Assembly (NCBI GenBank): GCA_963693315.1
Contig: OY856188.1
Coordinates: forward strand, 97,128,915-97,192,914
Reading direction: 5' to 3'
DNA: 64,000 bases
Source: Diogma glabrata
Lineage: Eukaryota > Arthropoda > Insecta > Diptera > Cylindrotomidae
The notes under the pieces are model-generated. The model was not told the origin of the DNA and ran no database searches. It saw nothing but the letters and a program-made list of their open reading frames with translations. Shown here one piece after another: positions 23,511-34,944 of the stretch. Positions within the stretch are counted from its first letter, which is position 1; every line of letters starts with the position of its first letter. Both the position numbers and the translations under genes were made by a program.

Positions 23511-23849
23511 CCAAACTACCTGTTTGATGAATTTAAATGAGTTTTATTTTGTATCTATTTAGTAATATCAATTAAATATTATATATTTGAATTTCTTTTG
23601 GTTAAACAATTAAAACAATGTTTAATGAATTTTAAAATTATATTACAAATACTAAATGTATCCAGAATATTTTTGATAATAGAAGGAAATGATCAAACGA
23701 GTTACTGTAACAATGAAAAATAATAAATCTATTTTGACTAAACCAATTTATTTTATAATATACATGTACATTGTACATATATACAAATAGAATAAGAAGT
23801 TGTGTAACGCAGCTGAACACGACGCCATATTAGTTTCTTTTGGAAAGGC

Positions 23850-24336
23850 TGGTGTGTGTTATATAAAATAGTTTTTATGAGCGAAAATGTGGGAAAGCCC
23901 CGACAGTAACTAAACAAAATAAAGAGAGGCATTAGTGGCATGAGGAGAAACATTTTTTGCTGGCTGGATGGATGTTTACGTTATCGGCTTCATTGAATGG
24001 TATATTTACTTACAGGACAGGACGTAAAGGACAATATTATTGCAGCAAAAAGGGAAACTGAAGAATCAACCTGAGGATTGAAGAATACTGGAGCGTGTTT
24101 TTCTTATTTTTTATTCTTAAGCCATTCATTTTTTTTGGTTCATAATGATTAAACCTAGCATTTTGATACTTAAACCGGTTTTTCTCTTTTTTGTCTGCAG
24201 GTAATGTAGAATTTGTTTTCTTTGAATTTTTTTTAATAAGAGATTTATAAAACCGAGATTCGTCCGTTTGATAGTCGGCTTACGATTTAACTACATTATT
24301 ATTTTGTCATACTTTCTGAATAAAAGTTACAACATT
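23850..24336 (+). repeat. Probable 5' LTR (3' half supported)
   Basis: A TATA-like tttataaaa (24244-24252) is followed about 70 bp later by a poly(A) signal aataaa (24319-24324) and a terminal acaaca (24329-24334) just before a primer binding site. This spacing is that of the U3-R-U5 end of an insect LTR retrotransposon. The left boundary at about 23850 (tggtgtgtgtt) is a guess. No second LTR copy was found in the window. Confidence 0.5.
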
Positions 24337-24355
24337 TGGCGCCGAAATAGGGACC
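24337..24355 (+). promoter_or_regulatory. Retrotransposon primer binding site (tRNA-Lys type)
   Basis: TGGCGCCGAAATAGGGACC begins with TGGCGCC and ends with AGGGACC. It resembles the lysine-tRNA-complementary site TGGCGCC(C)GAACAGGGAC of many gypsy-type elements, with differences in the middle. It lies two bases after the presumed LTR end. Confidence 0.6.
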
Positions 24356-24480
24356 AATTTTTACGGTTTTTTTTCTTACTTGAGAAAAAAACTGTTTTTT
24401 GGATAAATCTTATTTTAATAATATAATTAAAATTTCATTTTGATAATTTTTTATTGAGATTTTATTTCTGTAAAACAATA

Positions 24481-24990
24481 ATGCTTTTGATCAAACGAGC
24501 AGGTGGGCCAGAAGTTGATCCTTCTGAGTCGGTGGTCATGCCGAATCAGGGATTCAGCTGGTTCCAATGCCTGATCCGGTAACGCCCAGACGGCTAAGAA
24601 GGACAAAACTAAACTGGACTTAAATAAATAAGCTAAGGAACGCGCTTCCTAATCTGCCAGGAGATTTCTGTTTAGGAACTATAACCGTTGCTTGGAAAAT
24701 TGAAGTCTGTTGCTCGGAAGCGTTCTCCATGCTTGGCATTAGTTTAAATATTTAATGATTTATTAATAGTAAGAGGAAGCATATTTGGTCTGTGAATTCT
24801 GGTCGTAAAGGGGCCGACCAGATTAGGTATAGATTCCCCTTTTTAGTTGGGTGGAAGATCTGTTTTGTAGAATTTGGTCGTTATGGGCCAAACTACATCA
24901 GATCTTACACACCATTATTGGAAAGGGGGCTCGCAAGCGCGCGATTCTTGCTCAAGTATTCTTGTAGTGATAATAAATAAATAAATTTTT
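24481..24990 (+). pseudogene. Start of a gag-like frame and downstream remnant
   Basis: An ATG at 24481, about 125 bp after the primer binding site, opens a frame with MLLIKRAGGPEVDPSESVVM that stops after roughly 33 codons; another frame then continues with PMPDPVTPRRLRRTKLN. The position relative to the LTR end suggests the gag start of the element. GC content rises here compared with the flanks. From about 24777 the sequence passes into a repeat shared with 62467-62560. Identification as gag is inference from position only. Confidence 0.4.
24777..24915 (+). repeat. Repeat R3: two tandem related units, inverted copy at 62467-62560
   Basis: Unit one (24777-24830) has atttggtctgtgaattctgg, tcgtaaaggggcc. 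Unit two (24855-24912) has gatctgttttgtagaatttg, gtcgttatgggcc and atcttacac. The reverse complement of 62467-62525 reads tctggtctgtagaatttggt then cgttatggccc. The GC-containing match makes it credible. Function unknown. Confidence 0.7.
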
Positions 24991-25119
24991 GATTCTAATA
25001 AATTTATTATAAATAAATAAATTTTTTGATATTGATATATGTATTTTTAATAAATAAATAAATATTATTATATAAATTTTTTTATAGACAATAAATAGTT
25101 TAGGCATTTGTTATAGATG

Positions 25120-26100
25120 TGTAAGACATCGCCCACTAATACGTCTGGTTTTTGATCTCCCACAAGTAGGTCTCGTTTCTCTCTCTCTCTTTCCTTAAAT
25201 GTTGTGCTTTTGTTTTTTTAATCGGTTATTAAGTGTCACGCTGTTTTTGACAAAATGGCGGTTGCATAATCTTTTGATCATCTGTTTTTCAGAATTTAGG
25301 ATGCTGAACTAGCGGTTGAGTTTCTGGTAAGGGGAGTTAATGTGAATGGGAGGAACTGGGTGGAGGAGCCAAGAGATTTCAATCAGTCGTTTCCGTGACA
25401 GCGGGTATCATGATAGTCAGGTAGGGTAGGAACATGCCACATCCAGTCAAGGTTCATATTTGAGAGGTCTTATAAATAGAGTACGGCATTGGATGGATGG
25501 GGCAGACAGGTTATGAGACATAGGGGATCTGCAGGAAGGACGCAAATTCACTGTCACTCAAACCATCTTAGAGTCTGTGTGCAACAACAGGAAGACATTA
25601 CGGAAAAACAATGTGTTCAACAGTTACGCTTTTTCCAGCCTACAGATATATAAACACCAATACCTAAGCATTCCTTAAGAGAAGGGTTATATGTGATCTA
25701 GAAAAACAACGGCAATCACAGGATTCTTTAAGATTGCCACGCTAACTGCCAAGGGTGGAAAATTTTTGCTTGGGTGAATTTGGGTCCAGCAAAACGAGCT
25801 GAGGAACTCTTTAACAAGTTATTTTTATTTCAATTACCCGAACAAATAAAATATAGTTCAGGTCTATATGCATTCTAACTATAAAATAATAACAGATTAA
25901 TAGTAGTGAGATTGTGGAAAGCAGAAGAATAAACTAGATTTTATTTAAATTAAATTTGTAATATTAAATGATCTTGATAGAATTAATTGATAATATTTGA
26001 TCACAGCTATATAATGAAGATGAAAAATAAATTATTAAACAGTATTATTAAAGGTTTTAAAGGATGATTTGTAAAGCATACTATCTCGTATTCTGAGTAC
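25120..26100. other. Moderately GC-richer unidentified sequence
   Basis: Between 25130 and 25800 the base composition is clearly less AT-rich than the flanks. It includes a TC-rich run (tctctctctctc, about 25180) and a TATA-like cttataaata (about 25470). Frames are interrupted and no motif was recognised. It may be a remnant of an LTR element. 25800-26100 is AT-rich. Confidence 0.4.
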
Positions 26101-26104
26101 ACGA

Positions 26105-26532
26105 TCTAATGCAATGTTGTGTAACCCTCTTTATGGGAACTATAATGTTTTACGCCATATTAAAGGCTTGCAATCAATGCAATTATCTATGCTCAAACAG
26201 TACCTGGAAAAAGAAGGAATTGGTAGTGACATTGCACCAAAATATTCTCATGCGCTGCATGTTCCAATCCGCAAAGAGAAGTTGCGTTGTACGAAAAAAA
26301 ATTAATTGAAATACAAGAATCTCTAGAAGATCCATTGAAATTACCGTCCGACCATCTAACTTTATTTTTTTCTGCTATAAAATCACGTGTGCAACATTTC
26401 AGTTCTCGTTCATTGCGTATTTCAATCTCACCGGCTGTTGTCGATGAAAAATATTCAACCATTAACCTTTGCGATGAAATGGTACATACGTTAACCAAAA
26501 TATCTGTCGATGGTTATGATTTAAATGAATAA
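26105..26532 (+). pseudogene. Unidentified coding remnant next to family A copy 2
   Basis: Two adjacent frames together read like one protein. The first (about 26114-26270) has GNYNVLRHIKGLQSMQLSML and YLEKEGIGSDIAPKYSHAL. The second, entered by a frameshift near 26270, has EVALYEKKLIEIQESLEDPL and then PSDHLTLFFSAIKSRVQHF, ending in a stop at 26530-26532. Composition and the flow across the shift argue for former coding sequence. I do not recognise the family. It stops 8 bases before family A copy 2, so its 3' side may have been cut by that insertion. Confidence 0.45.
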
Positions 26533-27785
26533 AATATGAAGGGGCTGAAGTCTCACAGCTCTGAGATATCAAGACTTCGGTCTGGGTTGAGGATTTTGAT
26601 ATAGTTTTTGGCAAAAATCTTTTATCGTTTTTAGTTTTGGGCAGCGATGTATATCAAACATAACTTTTTGTTAAAGTATATGTATTTTTTATCTCTGTTT
26701 AGATATGTATTACAAAACTAACACGAAACATCAATACGTTGTTGGAAAATTATAATAGATCATATATTAACATAATTTAGTGAAAAGATTATACACTCAG
26801 CAAACTACTCTAAACCTCTCCATTTAGCGTTTCGAGAAAATATTTCAAAATCACAAATTCATATTTCTTTCAAAATTCCAAAAATATTGTTAAAATTAAA
26901 TAAAATCAAAAATTCAAACTTTTTTCAAACAAAATTCTAAAAATATTTCAAAAATTATTACAAAATCAAAGATTAAAACTTTTTCAAAAACTCTAAAAAT
27001 ATTGCATAAATTATAACAAAATCAAAAATTGAAACTTTTTCCAAAGTCATTCAAAATATAATATAATCAAAAATTTAAAATTTTTTCAAAATTTTAAAAA
27101 TATTCCAAAAATTCTTACAAAATCAAAAATTGAAACTATTTTCAAAATTCTAAAAACATATATAAAATACAAACATTCTATTTTTTTCTCAAAAATCTAA
27201 ATATATTCCAAAAATTATAATAAAATCCAAAATTTAAACTTTTTCTATATTTGAATAATATTCCAAAATTTCTTAAAAATTCAAAAATTCAAACTTTTTC
27301 CAAAATTCTAAAAATATTGCAAAAATTATAACAAAATCAAAAATTGAAACTTTTCCAAAATTATGATAAAATCAAAAATTTAAAATTTTTCAAAATTCTA
27401 AAAATATTCCAAAAATTCTTACAAATTCAAAAATTAAAACTTTTACAAAAATTCTAAAGATATTGTAAAAATTATTACAAAATCAAACATGCAAACTTTT
27501 TTCAAAATTCCAAAAATATTTCAAAAATTATAACAAATTCAAAAATTTCCATGTCCAAATTCATGTTGGATTACATTTACGTCATAAAAACGAAAAAAAA
27601 ACATTTTTTTCCAAAAATTGGTTAAAAAAATAAATGAAATCATTTTTTGACACACTTGACATTATTTTTTTGACAAACTATAATTCCATAATGCTCTATA
27701 ATAATAATAAAATTTCATGTCATGCAAATTATTAATTTTATTTTTTTCCAAAAAATTGGGTAAACAAATATATAAAAATCTTTAT

Positions 27786-28420
27786 GCTTCACAATGATAT
27801 AAATTTGTTATAACGTCTTGGATACGCGATATATAAACACATTCATAAAAACCGGAGCATTATGAGAGGGCATTATGAATTCATAACGCCCGCTATTAAA
27901 ACGCTAAAAAACTAAATGAAATTATTTTTACAGTAGTTTTGTCTACAAAATGTAGATAATTCTTATTCAATTTAAGCTAGTAAAAGATTTTTACATTTGT
28001 TTAAAAATGTTTGGCAACATTTTAGTTATTAAATGGTCATATAGTTTTCCAAAACTATCAAATTATTTTAAACGTCATACAATGTTTTTGTCAAACGCTA
28101 CAAAATTTAGGAGAATTTGTTTACATAGCAACGTACAAACAACAAATATTTATTTTAAACTTCAAAATAGTTATTTTCTTGGCATACTATGATACATTTG
28201 TATTTTTTTGCATATCAAATATAGACTAACAAATTAAATTCTTTCTTAGTTTTGAGCTTATTAAGTGAAGCATAAAATCTTGTATGCACCACTGGCGTTA
28301 CTGGGTATTACGCCCATCAAGCGACATCCATCCCTCGGGCCAGAGGCCCTCGGGTTAGATTATGTCGCTTTCCGGGCGCAATAACCTACATAACGCCCTA
28401 GGTACATAAATAGCTATTCT
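27786..28420. mobile_element. Foreign insertion inside family A copy 2
   Basis: The about 139-bp unit of family A is interrupted after aaaatcttt (27786) and resumes near 28421 with a degenerate caacatttttttgacaaactt. The 635 bp between have no counterpart in the other copies. They include a 12-bp perfect inverted pair, tttatgcttcac (27783-27794) and gtgaagcataaa (28264-28275), each flanked outside by atc. They also include a 24-bp near-palindrome around gaattc (27874-27897) and a 104-bp GC-rich hairpin. This may be one or two small fold-back or MITE-like elements. Confidence 0.55.
28294..28397. repeat. 104-bp GC-rich hairpin
   Basis: Starts ggcgtta and ends taacgcc. Further in, tattacgccc faces gggcgcaata, and aagcgacat faces atgtcgctt. 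The centre is ccctcgggcc-aga-ggccctcggg. Almost every block pairs with the mirror position, with small bulges. The GC-rich centre is striking in AT-rich surroundings. The core ggcgttatg is shared with the near-palindrome at 27874-27897. Confidence 0.85.
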
Positions 28421-28621
28421 TGTGTCAACATTTTTTTGACAAACTTATAAGGCCATGATTCTCAATAATAATAATAAAATTTCATTGAAACAAATAATTT
28501 ATTTTTGGATTTTTGAGATCAATTAAACTCAAGTAAGTAAAGAAGTAATTGGAATATTTTCAATTCAAAGGTATGGTTTGAAGTTTCTCAGAAAAAAACA
28601 ACAATTCACATTTTTTACGTG

Positions 28622-28708
28622 TTTCGGATCGGATTCGAACCTACCCTCGTCAGTGCCCAGCTCGAATCCTTGGGCAGACACGCTATCGATTACGCCGTTG
28701 AGGCGATG
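28622..28708 (-). other. tRNA-like module in family A copy 2, unit 1
   Basis: On the minus strand, ggcgtaatcgatagcg resembles an A box (D-arm) and ggttcgaatcc (28630-28640) is a perfect B-box-type T-loop. Between them gtctgcccaagg and ctgggcac can form further arms. The layout agrees with 7573-7663 of copy 1. No acceptor stem is visible, so it is a tRNA-derived sequence, not a tRNA gene. Confidence 0.55.
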
Positions 28709-29140
28709 ACAATATCAAAGTTGAAACTTCTTCATCACTTAATTATTTTTTACTTAAGTTCAATTTTTCCACTGTCATTAGACTCCATATTATGGAAATG
28801 CTTTTACATTATATGGGATTTTTTGCATTAAATTTCTAGACAATACTTTGTGTGAATTCATAGAATGGGGAACATTTCTATTCTAATTAACATCCTAAGT
28901 CACGATTGTATAATCATTATTGGTTGTTTCCAATCAATGTGAAATCAATGGCTGACACTTGGTCAATTTGTAGTTCTATATGTATTAACATTAGACTACA
29001 TTAAGGGAATTTTAAATTTATTTTTGGATTTTTGAGATCAATTAAACTCAAGTAAATAAAGAAGTAATTGGAATATTTTCAATTCAAAGGTATGGTTTGA
29101 AGTTTCTCAGAAAAAAACAACAATTCACATTTTTTACGTG

Positions 29141-29227
29141 TTTCGGATCGGATTCAAACCTACCCTCGTCAGTGCCCAGCTCGAATCCTTGGGCAGACAC
29201 GCTATCGATTACGCCGTTGAGGCGATG
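29141..29227 (-). other. tRNA-like module in family A copy 2, unit 2
   Basis: Duplicate of 28622-28708, 519 bp away. One substitution changes the T-loop-like ggttcgaatcc to ggtttgaatcc. Confidence 0.5.
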
Positions 29228-30117
29228 ACAATATCAAAGTTGAAACTTCTTCATCACTTAATTATTTTTTACTTAAGTTCAATTTTTCCACTGTCATTAG
29301 ACTCCATATTATGGAAATGCTTTTACATTATATGGGATTTTTTGCATTAAATTTCTAGACAATACTTTGTGTGAATTCATAGAATGGGGAACATTTCTAT
29401 TCTAATTAACATCCTAAGTCACGATTGTATAATCATTATTGGTTGTTTCCAATCAATGTGAAATCAATGGCTGACACTTGGTCAATTTGTAGTTCTATAT
29501 GTATTAACATTAGACTACATTAAGGGAATTTTAAATACAAATAATAATAATAATTATTTATTAATAATAATAATTTATTTTATTTTTTTCCAAAAAATTG
29601 GGTAAAAAATAAATATAAATCTTTCTTTTGACACACTTGACAACATTTTTTTGACATACTTATAATGCAATAATCTAGTTTTTGATCTCACATACCAATT
29701 CCTACCATCAAGATTTCTCCAAATTTAATGTTCCTTCTCGTAATCACTTAGAATGAAGCCAAAAATATGAAAATTTGCTGTTTTTGACACACTTAATGAT
29801 TTTTTGACACACTTCCGGTACAGTTATCGAACACAGCGTCGTTTCGGACCTGTCCCTTGAGTATACCTATTTTTTGAAGAAAAAAAATTTTAAAATCCCT
29901 CCAGCGTTTTTCACTGCAGCGTAGGTAATGACGGACGGACGGCTGGCCGGCCAGTCGGCCGGCCGACAGACAGACATACATTTCTTTTTTGCTTTTTTAG
30001 AATCAGTAGGTCCTAAAACGTCGAGAAATGCCAAAAAAAGTGAGGGTAAGAATTTCACTTTTGGCTCATGAATGTAATACTCATGAAGGCTCATGAATGT
30101 CTTTCAGACCGAATTAA

Positions 30118-31760
30118 TTAAATAACTGAATGATCTTGACATTAGCATTGCTAAAGTTGTTATGCATAATGTGGAGAAAACGTCTGAATCTGAACAATAT
30201 AATATTTTAACTGCTACTTCTTATACTGGAACCATTCCTAAGTAACCACCGTTAGCTTCTGTATCAAGTCAGTCTACTTATTCAGCTTCTACTTGTCCAA
30301 TTCGATAAACATTTTTGAGCCCCTATATTCAGCCAAACTCATTCGCTAATAATATTGTTCATAACTCCGATGTCAACCTACATTCTAATTCAGTTCCCTT
30401 TAGCAAATTTCCGTTGAAAATTCCATCTTCAACTTCTGGTGATAAATTATCTCATTTTAAAAGCATTCCACCACCTATCTTGAAACATCTACATATTTAC
30501 AAATACATACTTCAAATACTATAACATATACTTTATCTAGGTTATCTACACCATTTGCTGATACGACAAAGTAACAGCTGCCAATTTCAGTAGATAATTC
30601 CCAAAACTACACAATTGATTTGATAAAAGATCGAATATTGTTACGAAAGGTATCTCAATCCTACCGCATTAAAAACATTGCCGGGCCCCCAGTACTGTTG
30701 AAAGTGGTCCAGTTACTTCTAGTCCAAATCGTTATATGCAAAACCCTCGAGAATTTAATAGTCGTACTTCTTCCATGTCTTATAACTTATGTAGCCCGTC
30801 AATTGTTCATCATTGGCTATTGTATTTCGATGGGTTGAAAAACCGGACTCAATGTGGAACGATTTTTGTGTAAAGTCGAGACAAACGCGTCTTCGTATAA
30901 CCTACCTGAATTTAGACTACTTGCTGACATTAATTATTTGCTAAAAGGCAAAGCTTTGAACAGGTATTGGTCCTACAAGGAAACAGACCACCCTAGATCC
31001 TGGTCGAAGCTTAGCACAGCGATGCGAAAACAATTTCAAGACACGCATAACGATTTCGATGTTTGGCAGTCAATATGCGGCAGAAGGCAACAACCTGAAG
31101 TAACATTTCAAGATTTTTTTACTGCAATTTTTGAGCTGACTCTTTCATTGTTTGCGCTTCTGAATGATTTCGAGTTTATGTTAAATCTGCATGCTAGCAT
31201 GAGAACTGGATTGAAAGAAAGACTAACAGGAAAAACATTTCAACCTCATTGGAACTGTTTGATAAATGTGTGTTGATCGGGTCCACCTGGAGACAAATAG
31301 CTTTTGTTCCAGAGCGGCAAATGAATTTTGGATCTAGACCCATCTTTTTCAATCGATTTTTCGATCCTGATACCCGCCAAGTACATTAAATGGACGATCC
31401 AATCGATGAACATCCCTCTGATATTATTTCCCGATCATAGATACCTCAAAAAGTTCTTTCACAACCTAATGTTTCACCCTTTAACACCGCATATAACCCT
31501 TCAGTTAATAAATATCCTTTTTTGGTATTTTCTAAACAGTTGTTTTAGAAAGTCAAGTGTTGGAATTGTGGTGTGCATGGCCATTTGGGGCCAGTCTAAC
31601 ATTATATTTGAGTATTGCGCTAAGTGTCAGGAAAACGTGAAGAGGGGTGCGAAATGGGAGTCAACCCATCCCGATTATTTTACAAATTCCTAACCAGAGG
31701 TCCCGGATGGAAGAAACAGCATCGAATACCGATCCAGAGTTTTACCAGCGACCGGCGAAA
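30118..31760 (+). pseudogene. Gypsy-type gag remnant
   Basis: The N-terminal part (30118-30540) is rich in Ser, Pro, Thr and Asn codons. The capsid-like part (30795-31275) has WLLYFDGLK, then after a frameshift VERFLCKVE, YLLKGKALNRYWSYKE, WSKLSTAMRKQFQD and QQPEVTFQDFFTAI, matching the retrotransposon gag domain pattern with its conserved Trp/Leu/Phe positions. Further on, KCWNCGVHGHLGP (about 31551) is a broken CCHC zinc knuckle and YCAKCQENVKRG (about 31613) a second cysteine pair. Frameshifts and stops separate the parts. It begins directly after family A copy 2 and may continue the LTR and gag start at 24.3-24.6 kb, with the intervening DNA inserted later. Confidence 0.7.
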
Positions 31761-34700
31761 ATTCGCACCAAAATTCATCAAATAAATAATTAGGCAGAAG
31801 ATCGGAATTGGACGAAAAATGTAGCAACATAGGCGTATATTATCTTAAGGATATACAAAATTCGCACGCAAAACATGTTTAGTTTTTCCTCTAATCTTTT
31901 ATTTTATATCTTTTGCCCGGCTTGAGACTTATCATGGGTCGTGGGCCAGCACCAGAATTTGTAGCCCCCTTTCTAAAGATTACAATGTCTTACACCAATT
32001 TAACTACTTATAAATAACTTTTCCTTACTTCAACTAAACATGTATTTTTCATTTTAACAAACCTAATATTTTGTTTACATAAATAATTTCTATGAAAGAT
32101 CCTAAAGAACAGCGATTACTATTAAATAAAATAATTTACTTTACAAAAAAGTATTGGAATTATAAGGTTTTTTTATCATACGGAAAACGTTTTTGTTGTT
32201 TAATTATTCCGGGATAATATATTTTACCTTCGAAGACAAAACATATTTAGTTTCTTATTGTGTAAATCAAGTCTGATTTACAAATGTTTCCAAAAAAAAT
32301 TAATTGTGATTTAGGTATAAATAAAATTTAGGTGAATATCTAGATTGTGATTTTGTTATAGTGAAAAATAGTCAAATAATTTAGTTAAAGAATAGTTCAA
32401 CAAAATTGTGATTTTAACTTAAGTATAAAATAAACTAAAAACTGAATTTAAAACATTTTCTTTGTTAATGTGAAACCAGTACAGAGCTACATAGTAGAGT
32501 TTTCAAGTATTTAAGAAAGCTCGTCATAAAGTGGTTTTCAATTACTGTTGTAACGACAGTATAAAAATCAACCTTATATATCAACGATACACAATTACAC
32601 AATTTTATACATATTAGCGGTATCGATCTTATATTTGAAGTTATGGGAATGTGAACACTATTAATTTGAACTATATAAAAATTAATTTAAACTCTTATTT
32701 GAAAACTATTAATCGATAAAAGTCGGAGCACCAGATCGCATTTGGACCTCTGAACGAGTAAAAATTACTGGTAGCACCAGTAATCCAGAAATTCCTACAT
32801 AAATTTTCACTCGAATATTAGTCTCGAAAATTAGTTTCCACGTCTCCTTCTTTAAATTTACCAAAAATATTTTTTAAATATGTGTCTATATTTTCTTAAT
32901 TATGTTACGGGTATTCAATATTCATACATATTTACAACATATTCATTAAATTAAATGGTAGTTTTTTGGGAAAATAAATTCTTATTTTATTATACTTACC
33001 TAACTTGGGCGGATATCTAAATTTTTTTGTTTGTTATACAAATATGTTTTTGTCGTCTGATTGTGTAAATTGTGTAGTGTACAGCAAATGTAAATATGTT
33101 TGAATTCCGATTTTTATCTGTTTCTAATATATATTTTGGTAATTTATGTTGCATGAGGTTAGAGGTAGTTGAAATACCATAACAGGCAAGGGTATGTTAA
33201 TCAATTATAATTAGGGTAGGAGGAGTTCAGATGTTAAAAGATAAAAATAATGAAGTGTTTGTGGATGATTCAGATTTATAGTATCAAACTCAAAGATTTA
33301 AGTACTACTAATTTTTGTTTATCATTTCATCACAGTTCAAAAACATATCAAATTTCTCAAAACTGTCCTTCTATAAAATATTCAAATGTTTAAAAGGATA
33401 TAGCGTATTTATAACAAAGATATCAAAATTCATATCAATTTGAAAAAAAAAAAACAAAATCAATCCTCGTCATAACTAATTAACATGACAAATGTGTAAG
33501 TTCCAGAAATAATTAATCAAATAAATCAAATAACCCAAGAAACAAAAATTAGCTTAATCGAAAATTTCTTTGTTTTCTTTATACCATTTTGTAATCAAAT
33601 ATTATTTCCTATCAATCATATTCCATTTTCAGTTTTTCGTTTGTTATTATATTTATGGACGGTTGTGTTGTTATTCAATCAGTTCAGTTCAGTCAGTAGA
33701 GACTACAAACAACCCACAACGTCAATCGTATAGATCTCATTATTAAACATAAAAAGTCTAAGTCAAATATTTAAATATAGAAAAAAAAATTTCTGTTTAT
33801 GTGATTATGATGATGATGATTATAATGTGGTCGAATTGTGTAAATATTATATAAAAAGAAAAATGAATTGAATAGGGAAACTCAAGGATGATGAAAAATT
33901 GAGATTTTTTTTTAATTAAGAAAATTGAGAAGAAAACTTTTTCGTTGGATTATTATGAGTTTGGTTAAGTGAAAAGGGAGATTTATAGGTAGTGAAGGAT
34001 GTTGATTATAAAATTTAATTTGGAAGTTTTTGTTACTTAACATAATTTTTCTTTAAGAATAATTTTTTATTGGTTTTAGTGACGCATGGGGGAATCGTCT
34101 TTTGTTGACTTGTCGGTTTTTTAACATTTTTGATCTGTGGGTATGACAACCCCACACAATCTAGTTTCTGATATTGACATACGAATTAACGTGAGATATC
34201 ACATATCACTGCTAACAGCAGTGAGATATTACTAGTGAAGGTGATATCTTGGATATTCTCACAAATAAACTCTATTCAGTCAACGTTGAAGAAATCTGCG
34301 TCACATGATCAAGAAATATGCCACAAGCTTGATTATTGTCAATCCAATTTTAGATTTGTTGCAAATTTGTTATAAAAATTAGTTTCGACCTCTTATTTTA
34401 CTTTTATATGCTGTACCAATATTCATTAATCTGTCGTATCAATAGCTTGAACGATAATTAATTTTAACAATTGAAAGTGGAAACGAAAGTAGCAAAATCT
34501 TAGTAATTATCCGTTTCACGATTGTTTGATGATTTATTGCTTAGCATATTAGTCCTGAACAAACCAGAAAATTAGTGAAGTATTGAATTGTGTCAATTTT
34601 ACGATTAGATAAAAGATTGGATTAATGTGCATCCCAACAAATAGACACTTCTTTTGGCAATAGAAGCAGCGACATTCTTGCACTACATTAGATTGCAATG

Positions 34701-34944
34701 GCGTCTAAGGATAATCTAGCTGATTGCAATTCATAAGGAAACGAAGCCGTCCGACAGATGTATCTTATATGTTTGTTATATGATACTCTTGAGCGGCTAA
34801 AGAAAATTCAAGCACATTAAGTTGCCCCATTTGACTTTTTCTTCAAAAAAATTAATAAACGGTTTAATACTGAATTTATACTCGGAAATCTGGATTGAGC
34901 CCTTATAAATTCAACTATAAAATCTACAGATAAAATCTAGAGAA
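31761..34944. other. AT-rich spacer with one small hairpin
   Basis: No coding similarity. At 34191-34250 there are nested inverted words: atatcactgct-aac-agcagtgagatat (34203-34228) inside gtgagatatcac and gtgatatctt. No other structure was noticed. Confidence 0.6.

Larger units (their letters stand above)
28499..29536. repeat. Recent 519-bp tandem duplication in family A copy 2
   Basis: 28499-29017 and 29018-29536 are near-identical; I noticed only about two differences (aagtaagtaaag/aagtaaataaag and gattcgaacc/gattcaaacc). The second lies in the B-box-like word of the tRNA-like module. The duplication is much younger than the arrays around it. Confidence 0.92.
26541..30113 (-). mobile_element. 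Family A repeat, copy 2 (about 3.6 kb, minus strand)
   Basis: The left end (26541) reads ggggctgaagtctcacagct, then atatcaagacttcggtctgg, the reverse complement of the copy 1 right end. The right end (30100-30113) reads ctttcagaccgaa, the reverse complement of the copy 1 left end. Inside, in mirrored order, are the about 60-bp array (26830-27560), about 139-bp unit blocks, an unrelated insertion (27786-28420), a recent 519-bp tandem duplication with the tRNA-like module, and a terminal block with the double ggccggcc (29945-29970). No protein is encoded; open frames at 28619-28831 and 29138-29350 are the two duplicated copies of the same noncoding unit. Confidence 0.8.

Noticed and set aside
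28622..28708. Functional tRNA gene
   Set aside because: B-box and A-box-like words are present but no acceptor stem, and the segment recurs only within family A.
28619..29350. Two identical 70-codon proteins as a gene pair
   Set aside because: They are the two units of a 519-bp noncoding duplication that also contains a tRNA-like segment on the other strand.
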